From the NCBI GenBank assembly GCA_015146655.1, contig VKHL01000109.1, forward strand, positions 1 to 64,000: DNA of 64,000 nt. The letters are read 5' to 3'. Below the pieces are notes generated by a model. It did no database searches. It saw nothing but the letters and a program-made list of their open reading frames with translations, and was not told the origin of the DNA. This document shows, piece by piece, positions 55,922 to 64,000 of this stretch. Every line of letters begins with the position of its first letter. Position 1 is the first letter of the stretch. Origin of the DNA: Ochromonas danica. Lineage: Eukaryota; Sar; Chrysophyceae; Chromulinales; Chromulinaceae. A program made the translations under genes and the position numbers.

Positions 55922-58106
55922 TTAGAAAATAAACTTCGTTTCTTCATGCTGGCTGCTCCCAGCATGTTCAACACCGTACAGGCCATTCATAGCGGTTGCC
56001 CCTAAACATTTTTGATATAGTGGTGCCCATTCTTGCGTGTGTATTAACTGATTCCTAAAAGCCTCGTGATTGCTCGATTCTCGGTTTTTGAGTAGACTAT
56101 GGAGATCTTGAGGAACATCTTTTAGAAGACTACCAATCAAAATTCCACCCCATGCTGGAGGCACAAGTTGGTTAGAAGCATATATCAACCTGAATGACCA
56201 ATGAGTAAGGAGAGCGCCCCGCTCATCTTTTTTGTTCAGACCATGGAGTTTGGACATTGCAGTTTGTACCTCTTCAACCAGCTCTCGACCACTTTCCTTT
56301 TCACCCAGTACCACGAAGAGAGAGAAGATTGAATCGAATAGAGCGATGGTCAAATGAAGCGGAAGAGACGGCCTAGAACAGCTGTCACAACAATTTACCA
56401 GACACTTGCTCAAGACAGATCGAACGGGAGGTGGGAGTGAATGACGGGAAAGCATCCTTGCCAAGAATGATATACATCTTGCTGAACTGAATAGTTCATC
56501 GACTTTCCCATTGGACGAGACAACAAGTTGACTCAAGGCATTTATGACCTTCAAAATAGCCGTTCCAACAGTCTTTTCTTCTACAAAGGCGGCTACAATG
56601 TGTTTAGAAGCGGTATCACTTTCACATTGAGCTATCAACCCTCCCATTAGAGCCAATAAACTGCCAAAGTTGCCAGTGCTAGAGCACCCCAGGCAGCGAG
56701 ATATTTCGATTGGAAGTTGTTCTATTAGTTGCCACTTGACTCTTCGAAGGATAGAGATAGGAAGGTTGAGTAATATAGTTTCCAGTAAATCTTGACGAAA
56801 AGCAGGACAGCAAGCTGTAGCAGCTACCTGACCCCTCTTCATCAGCAACGCTGACAATAGGCTATCAACTGCATTGGCACCAACCGTAGGCCTTACAATA
56901 AGCAACAATACTCGCAAGGTCTCAGCAGAGTGTACAATAAAATTGGCGCGGTGATTTTCCTGTTTGGGGAGATAACTGACATATGACATCACGAACATCA
57001 GACGAGAAAGAAGCTCTGCTTGATAGGATTCTGATAACCTCCGCATCAAAGAACATAACAAGGAACGAGCTACAACTGCTTCCAAAGCAGGTCTGTTAAT
57101 TGACAAGGTACTAAAATAGAGCAAATAGTCCTGAACAATCATCGGTCAAAGACTATCAGAAAGGAGATATTAAAGGAGGGAGACCTACCAATACTGTGCA
57201 TCGAACATTAGCATTCGATGCCATCACAAGCACATTAAAGATATATTGACATAAGTCTTCAATATTTTGCATGAACTTGGAGTCATCATAGTCTCTGTGA
57301 TGCATAACTATTGCTTCCCTCAAACAAGATATTGCAATCTGTAACAAAGCGAGTATTTTGTCCGTTGTTTGACACTCTTGAAGCTCCATCATTACATATT
57401 TTAAGAGACCATAAACATGATAAAATGGGTTGACAGGAGTAGCAGCAAGGTCAGCCGTCAACAGAGCAGAACCAATGGCTACCACATTGCAAGAAGTGTT
57501 AGGGTCAGAAAACAACTTTCGCAGTGTCTGCTCACAGTTAGCTCCCAACGATTGTCCTATTTGGAAGGTACTAATCAAAGCTGTGCCATAGAAATTAAAG
57601 ACTATTTCCCATGCGATTATCTGATGCTGTGGATGGTGAGTGGCCCAAACAGGGACAAACATAATAGTCGCTGCTAGACGCTGAACAAACTGCCATAGAA
57701 GTCTAAAACTATTATCTACTACCATTGGGTCATCACTTCGATCACTACTATGAAGAGATTCTAATCCATCTCTGCAGTATCCTAGGAGCACATTTGCCAG
57801 TCGACACACTGTCTCTCCACTTATTCGACTTCCCACTTTCTTCAATGTGGGAATATAAGACTTCCAAAGTAGCATATAAGCAGGTGAGAATTCATGATTT
57901 TCATAACCTTTCTCTAATGCTGAGCATAACACTTCCATCATTCGATTGAAAGTTGTGGAAGACAATGTCTCTGTCTGACTAGTTAGCAGACTTTGGGAGA
58001 ATTGCTCAACTAGTGGTACCATGCTCTCTTGCTGCGACAAATGATCCAATGATGTCAAACAGGATGCTACTTTATCACAAAGAATAAGGATCTGATTTTC
58101 ATTCAT
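55922..58106 (-). CDS. Unknown helical-repeat protein
   Basis: Two exons (58106-57189, 57130-55922), 708 aa. Nearly all predicted alpha-helix with Leu-rich pairs (LLQIAISCLREAIVMHH, VVARSLLCSLMRRLSES, VLSKCLVNCCDSCSRP), suggesting a HEAT/ARM-like solenoid. No membrane helix, signal peptide or catalytic motif. I do not recognise the family; a nuclear DNA-repair or cell-cycle scaffold would fit this type of protein but is a guess. The second exon must start at GAC 57130, because earlier acceptors run into a stop. It is divergent from the KH-domain gene with only 70 bp between start codons. Confidence 0.75.
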
Positions 58107-58176
58107 GGCTTACTGTACAATATTAATAATTCATTTCTTTTTGATTTATTGATTTATTGTCACTCAAACCGATTCC

Positions 58177-60840
58177 ATGGAATCTGCTAGATTTCCAAAT
58201 AGACAAATTACTAAATCTCCAGATCAAGAAGCCAGACTGCAGTTTGACGAGAAGAGTGAGCGAGTGAGTCCCTGGTTCGCAATTTGCCTCACCTTCTATC
58301 ATCGATCCAAGGTAAGTACCTGCTCATTGTTTTCATGAATGAAGTGAATAAGAAGGAAGGTAATCGATGTGTTTCTTTCCATGAAAATCTATTATTTGGT
58401 GGTAGCGACAGAGGAGATGGCGGAGGATGCATTGGCCCGAGCGCGAGAAATCGCGGCAAAATTATCAGGTAGGATTTTCTCTTCCCACATTGCTTGCTGT
58501 TTTGGATCTTAGCATGTCTGTTTAATCTAGGAACGATTGTAGGATCTGACCTCGGTAAACGAAAGAATCGATGGGGAGAAGATGCAAGCGGACCCGGGCG
58601 TAAGTCATCGCCACCATCCATCATATAATGACATATTGATAGACAGACTGATAGTCCTTCCCTCCCGCAAGGGACGTCTTTCAACTGTTTTACTGATCTA
58701 ATTCCCTTTATTGTGTTTTCTAGTGGGATCGTTGAAAAGAAAGAAGATCTACATCCCTACAGATGGAGACATCAACTATCTAGGTACTACTACGACACTT
58801 GGCTTACTTTCAATCATTATTTTATGCTTTGCTCATTCACTTCCTTCAATGATATAGGTTTGTTGATTGGTCCTAAGGGTGCAACTCAGAAGCAAATGCA
58901 GGAGTCAAGTGGGGCAAAAATCCTCATTCGAGGAAAAGGTTCGGCGAAGGACGGCGGGTCCACTAATACGGGCCACCCCGAGGATGATGATGACGCATTG
59001 CATGTCTTTATCGAAGGCAGTGATGATGCTGTTAGTCGAGCAGCGGAGGAAGTTGAGAAGATTATTTATGATCCTCAGCAAGCACTTCGCCTCAAAAGTG
59101 AGCAGCTCAGACAATTAGCAGGAAAGGATACAGATGCCATCTATGGCGCAGGCGCAGGAGATAGTTACCAGATAGAGCTACGTGTACCTAACAATATGGT
59201 GGGCTTGATTATTGGAAAGGGAGGAGAGAACATTCTTCGCATTCAATCACAGCTCAATGTTCACGCTCAGATTGCCAAAGAGAGTGAGATGAAACCTGGC
59301 GAGACTCTGCGTAGCATTGTTATCAAGGGCAACCCAAGCAACGTCAATGAAGCGAAACAGCGTATCGATGAAATTATTGACGCCCAATTAGCAAAGCAAA
59401 ACCCCACAGTTAGCTCGAATAGTGGTGGATCATCTTCTCGAGAGCTCAATTGTGCCTTTGTGGTAAAATTGCCCGTCCCCAATGACAAGGTGGGAATTAT
59501 CATTGGTAAAGGAGGAATGAATATCAAAGGAGTACAAGAGCGCACTCGTACCCAGGTTCAGATCCCCCAACAAGCTGATGAAGACAATCCTCAAGTGCGA
59601 ACAATCAGCATTGGCGGAGACACAAAAGAGGCCGTCGATGCGGCGCAGATGGAAATCTTCATGACTCTTCAGGCACAGCAGCAAAGCGCGCAAAATGCAT
59701 ATAATGCTTCTGCTAATGCTCTATTAGTGGCCGTTCCAGATGAAAAGATAGGCATTGTCATTGGAAAAGGTGGGTCCACCGTGAAAGATGTCCAGGCACG
59801 CTTGCATGTGCGCATTCAAATCCCTCAAGGCCCTGATATTGGCTCCAATCCTCCTGTTCGCACAGTCAGGTATCATGTTCTCATTTTATCGATTCATCTA
59901 TGTGTTTTCACTAAAGCGGAATTGGGTGTGGGTATTTAGCATCATTGGAACTCCAGAGGCTCAAGCAATGGCTAAGTACGAGATCGAGATGATCGCTGCA
60001 GGAACTCCAATTCATACCTTAGCGAGCAATTTTGAGAAATATGGCTACAATGCTGGTGCTGCTGGTGTTGCTGCTAATCCTGCAGCTGCTTGGGGTCAAA
60101 ATCCATATTCTTATTATGGAGCAGCTGCTAATCCTTATGCTGCCACTGCTGCTGCCTATCCCTATGGCGATATGAGTGCCTATTATGCCCAGTATGGATA
60201 CTCTGCAGCGACTGCCGCTGCTGCTGGTGCAGCGTCGACTTCAAATGATGCATCAGCAGGTTAGTGACGGCTTTTCTGTCACTCCTCACTCATATTAACC
60301 TGTTGCATGCTGAATAGCCACCACCGAAGTTCCTACGGACCCCACAGCCTATTATAAGGACTTTTGGCAGTATGCTGCTTACTATGGAGAAGCTGCTGCA
60401 CGCTTGTATTATGGGGCTTGGTCTCCTCCTGAAGGTACACCTCCTCCTGAGGGCATTGTGGTTGCTGCGGATCCCAACGCCGCCGCTGCGGCTGCTGCCA
60501 CTGCTGCAACTGCCAGTGCCGCTAATACTACTGGTGGGAGCTCATCGAGCACTACCGCTAATAGTGATAACAGTGCGACCAATGGTGCTTCATCAGAAGC
60601 GAAAGAAGTTGCGAATGAGTCGCAGTCCGCCAACCCGACTTCTGATGGTGCCGCGGCTGCAGCCAATCCTGAGGCTGCTCAAGCATGGGAAGCGTACAAA
60701 AAGCAGGTGAGTGCTATATAGGATACTCTGTTTTCAAAATGTTTCTTTGCTGATATTGGTTCAACTTCTGTTAGTATGCGGAATGGTATGAGGCTTTTGG
60801 CAAGGCTAGTGGAGCTGATCCCAATCCTCCTATGATGTGA
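58177..60840 (+). CDS. Four-KH-domain RNA-binding protein, SF1-type plus FUBP-type
   Basis: Eight exons (58177-58255, 58406-58468, 58531-58599, 58724-58783, 58858-59869, 59940-60259, 60318-60706, 60775-60840), about 685 aa. EDALARAREIAAKL is the FUBP N-terminal helix. KIYIPTDGDINYLGLLIGPK, then GAKILIRGKGS is an SF1/branchpoint-protein-type KH. Three FUBP-type KH domains follow, each with GxxG: VGLIIGKGGENI, VGIIIGKGGMNI, IGIVIGKGGSTV. The tail has YYKDFWQYAAYYG, YYGAWSPPEG and AWEAYKKQYAEWYEAFG, like the Tyr/Trp repeats of FUBP. The role is single-strand DNA/RNA binding in splicing or transcription. The donor of exon 1 is the least certain join. Confidence 0.85.
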
Positions 60841-61050
60841 ATATCATACTTAGATAAGCAACTTGGAGCTAAAAAGACATTTTTTTATTAACTCCCAAAG
60901 ACTGTGTTGATCGATCTGATCGTATTAGACTACATGACTAGACTACACCTTTGCTTGCCCTCCACACAGACCTCCCGCCCTGGCCAAATCTCCAGACCAG
61001 GCCAGATCTGAGTATGAAGAGTGAAGCAGTCTTGAATATGAAGAGCAAGT

Positions 61051-63721
61051 ATGAATAACATTGAATTCCACTGGATTGTACGATTTCTCTCAAGTCGAGA
61101 TATCTTATCCTGCTTATTTAGTTGTCGCAAGTTGCTTATCTATGGCTTTGAGAATGAAGAAGTCAGTAATCATCTTCTCAGTGATTTGGCAGCACAGCAT
61201 TCCGCTGTCATCCAATTGGAACAATCCCCTGCAGCCTTGCTGAGAGGTTTGACTGGATTACCTTCTAGAACCTTTCGAAACGTTTCCTTCAAATTAAGTA
61301 GTCAACGTTCTTTTATAGCAAATGTCTCAATGGATAGCTTCCCAATTGCACTTTCCCCACAGAATAACCACCACAATTCCCAACAAGATTGGCGACATGT
61401 TCATGGTAGAATAGGAGAGGTAGGAAGTGATGGTCATAATGGAAAGATAAATTACAGTCTTATCCCCTTCTCTACACTGTCTCGAGAGCGTTCGGGTGAG
61501 TCTGTCATGCGATTAACAACCATCAAATACTTTGAACTGCTTTGTCGTATTGAAACAAATGGTTCCAACTCTTCAAAATCACCACCTAATCCTCAAGCTA
61601 TTAAATTCTGCTTTGGTCTTTCCACTTCTAGATTGGGAAATGATCTCAATGGCGGGCAGGAATACCTTCTGTACAAACACAGTGGGCGGATTATTCACAA
61701 TAAGAATACTCTTGCAGATGGTCCATATTATCGTTTCCATAGTGGTGATGTTATAGGATGTGGTATTGTTTATGCTCCAATTGGAGGCTCGAATGGACAG
61801 ATCTTCTTCACAAAGAATGGAGAAGTGGTTTACCTCGGAGAATTGGGACCCTCCAATATTAATTGGTTTCCTTTTGCGGTACGTGTGATGTGTTTTGTAG
61901 GGTTCTCTTGTTAATCTTAATATTGATGTTTGTTTGTTTTGTTCATAGATGCATGACACCAGCTTTGATACGAAGTTTAATTTTGGTGATGAGGAACCTT
62001 TTGTATTTAACCTTTTGCTCTTCGAAAGATCAAAGATCGCCCAGTCTCTCTGTCCTGACTTTTCATATGACAGAATGCAATTAGATGCTCGACAGCGCTT
62101 AGGAGAATCATGTGCTTTATGTTATTTGTGTTCCGCTGGTAAACTATGGAGGTTACTAGAGAAGAGAGAGGAGGTTGAACAAGCGGGTTTGACCCCTGCG
62201 ACAGATGGAACGCGCTATTCCTCCGCACTTGCAGATATTATTGAACAAGAAGTGCATCGCAGTGATTCGTCTGCTGATTGTTATGAGAGCGATGAAGAAT
62301 CGCGCAAAGCGCCTGTTAGTGTCTCGGGCCCGTCCTTCCTCATTAATGATCGCATTTCCCTTGCCAACCATCTCTTCTTCTCTGCCGATTCTAAAGACGA
62401 CACGTCTGCTGCTACGGAAAGAAAGCCTCGTGTCACTTTAGTAAATTTCGCTAATCAAGAGCCTATCTCTCGCGCGCTTTCGACTGCTCGCAGCGTAACA
62501 AGCCTTCGAAGTGATAGCCTTCGAGCCGATAGTCTGCCTGATGGTAGCCGAGGAATGGACGGCGATGATGATCCTGACTGGTGTGAAAATAGCATGGCTG
62601 TTGAGTTGAGCAGTGTTGACTCCTTTGCAGTGCAAGATATGCGCGAAATAGAGATAAGCGTTGACTCAAAGCCATCTCGTTCTTCTTACAGAAGTCCTGA
62701 GGAACTGACTCATCAGCATCAGGAATCGAATAATCTCTCGCTTCAACCTGTGAAGACTGGGGTTGAGAGCTGCGATGCTCTTGATATGTCGCCTAACAGT
62801 GATTATGGCCACTCTTGGTGGGTGGAACAACGCACAGCTCATAGTAGTACCACTCACTCCTCCAGCAATCCTAATGCCATGGATTGCGGGGGTGAAGGAG
62901 AAAGCGAGCACAGCATAGCCACATCACTCTTTGTGGAAGTGGCATCTCTTGATGAAGATGGTTCTTATCTTGGGTATGGTGGTGCATGTTATGACGAAGA
63001 GGACTTTGATCCAGAGCATGATCAAGCTGCCATGGAAGATGCAGGAAGGTCGATCGACAGTGAGGAGTCTTATGCCACTTGCTATGCTCGATGGCAAAGT
63101 CTTCAAGAGAAGGCGTTTGGGCATTCAGAGGCTGCCTATTCCAGCTTACGGCATCAGCAGCAACTGTTGAATAGTGAAAAACTAAGAAATAGGGATAGAA
63201 GTTGTGATCGCCGAAGGCACAAGCGCAAACGAGAAGATTCGCTGAGCTCTTCCTCTAAACCAGTCGCCTCCAGCAAGCGTGGGGTAATGTGCGCTGGTTC
63301 CACTATACAAGGGAAAGATGGTCATGAAGGTTCTTTGCCCGCCAGCTACTATGTCACTCGAAGCAGTAGTCCTTGTTCCCTCATGTCTGCTGAGAAAAAC
63401 GATGGAGAAGACGGCTATGATGGAGCTAGTGAGAAGGGCGGGCGGTACGAAGAAGCTGATTGTGATGGTTTAGACGATGTTCGGATTGACAACCATGATG
63501 GAGGAGCAAGCCATGTCTCTTCAGCAGGAAACCTCGGATTCCCCCTTCCCAATGCTCCTTCCACCGTTTTGTCTCCGCCACAAAGCAGTGCTTCTCGGAA
63601 AAGAGACAGCTTGTCCACGCTATCCGTGCAAGGACATGCTCCACCTAGAAGACACCCACGGCACTTGCATCGTCGCAGACGAACAGATCGTATGGTGGAA
63701 GATCATGGAGCTGAAGGGTAG
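61051..63721 (+). CDS. F-box-like and SPRY-domain protein
   Basis: Two clear exons (61051-61878, 61949-63721), about 866 aa. The first 30 residues (FHWIVRFLSSRDILSCLFSC) resemble an F-box. Residues about 165-300 fit a SPRY domain: TIKYFELLCRIETN, FCFGLSTSRLGND, YLLYKHSGRIIHNKN, YRFHSGDVIGCGIVYAP, GQIFFTKNGEVVYLGEL. This pairing suggests a substrate adaptor of an SCF-type ubiquitin ligase. From about residue 380 it is disordered, Ser/Asp-rich. The 3' end is unsure: another frame over 63618-63755 looks more protein-like (HLEDTHGTCIVADEQIVWW), and a GTAGG donor at 63720 could lead to a further exon. Confidence 0.72.
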
Positions 63722-64000
63722 GTTTCTTCGACAGCAATCGTCCCTGTATAAGTGAATGAAAGCTGAGAGAACCATTCAAACACACGCATTTCATCGACGA
63801 ACAATTAGCAGTTTTTGACACTGGGTAGCAGAAGATTTTATCATTGCTCCCTTGTGTTCTATTGTTCCCAGCTGAAGAGCGTGGACAGAGTCCTCGTGTT
63901 GTCGCTTACGGCTTTGAAGGCTGTCTGTCTGGAATAGAGAAGCGGAGCTGAATCTGCTCGAAGCCCATCCAGACATGGTCGATGCTCTTCGTAGCACGGA
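63722..64000. other. Right-edge region after the SPRY gene
   Basis: 279 bp to the window edge. A TTCCCAG acceptor-like site at about 63871 is followed by 25 open codons (YGFEGCLSGIEKR), so it may hold a last exon of the SPRY gene. A 68-codon minus-strand frame (63997-63791) shows no domain. Confidence 0.4.

Overview
The window is nuclear DNA from a gene-dense unicellular eukaryote. About 32 protein genes sit on both strands, most with short GT-AG introns (roughly 55-100 nt) and intergenic gaps of 30-650 bp. Four proteins (a GrpE-like protein, a triose-phosphate-type translocator, an ABC1/COQ8-type kinase and a SOUL protein) start with a signal-peptide-like hydrophobic segment. In three of them an aromatic residue follows the likely cleavage site and a basic or Ser-rich stretch comes next (for example IA/FRVRP, LS/FRSFT, YS/YTWVR). 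That is the bipartite plastid presequence of algae with a secondary red plastid, so I infer a photosynthetic stramenopile (ochrophyte) or a close ecological equivalent. A STIL/Ana2-like centriole gene, with a Rab8-type GTPase and a C2-domain protein, fits a lineage with flagellated cells. I cannot name the species.

Layout. 1-5 kb: possible gene remnant, STIL-like gene, Cu/Zn-SOD-fold gene, acylcarnitine-type SLC25 carrier. 5-16 kb: LMBRD2-like membrane protein, putative myristoylated protein, tRNA-Ser(AGA), GrpE-like, LZIC, RGG/PWI protein, unknown coiled-coil protein. 16-20.7 kb: bromodomain-NET protein, plastid sugar-phosphate translocator, tRNA-Val(AAC), decayed pogo/Tigger-like DNA transposon gene. 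20.7-38 kb: APC7, C2-domain protein, ABC1K, NEMF/Rqc2, SPT16, SOUL protein. 38-49.4 kb: Rab8-type GTPase, secreted GH3 glycosidase, SLC25 carrier, MPP-alpha, zinc-ribbon protein, VPS26, Derlin. 49.4-64 kb: unknown basic protein, two tandem two-pore K+ channels with a hidden small gene between them on the other strand, CRT-like transporter, helical-repeat protein, four-KH FUBP/SF1-like protein, F-box-like/SPRY protein.

There is no operon logic; most genes are housekeeping (cell cycle, chromatin, ribosome quality control, ERAD, retromer, mitochondrial import, plastid metabolism). The points most worth a second look are: a 153-aa SOD-fold protein that keeps its length but has lost three of six metal ligands and both disulfide cysteines; a STIL-family gene in a probable alga; a plastid GrpE without its beta-domain; two K+ channels showing patchwork gene conversion including an intron; two small genes under 60 codons; and shared promoter words (ACGCGT, GTTAACTTAATAAGAA) in several intergenic regions.
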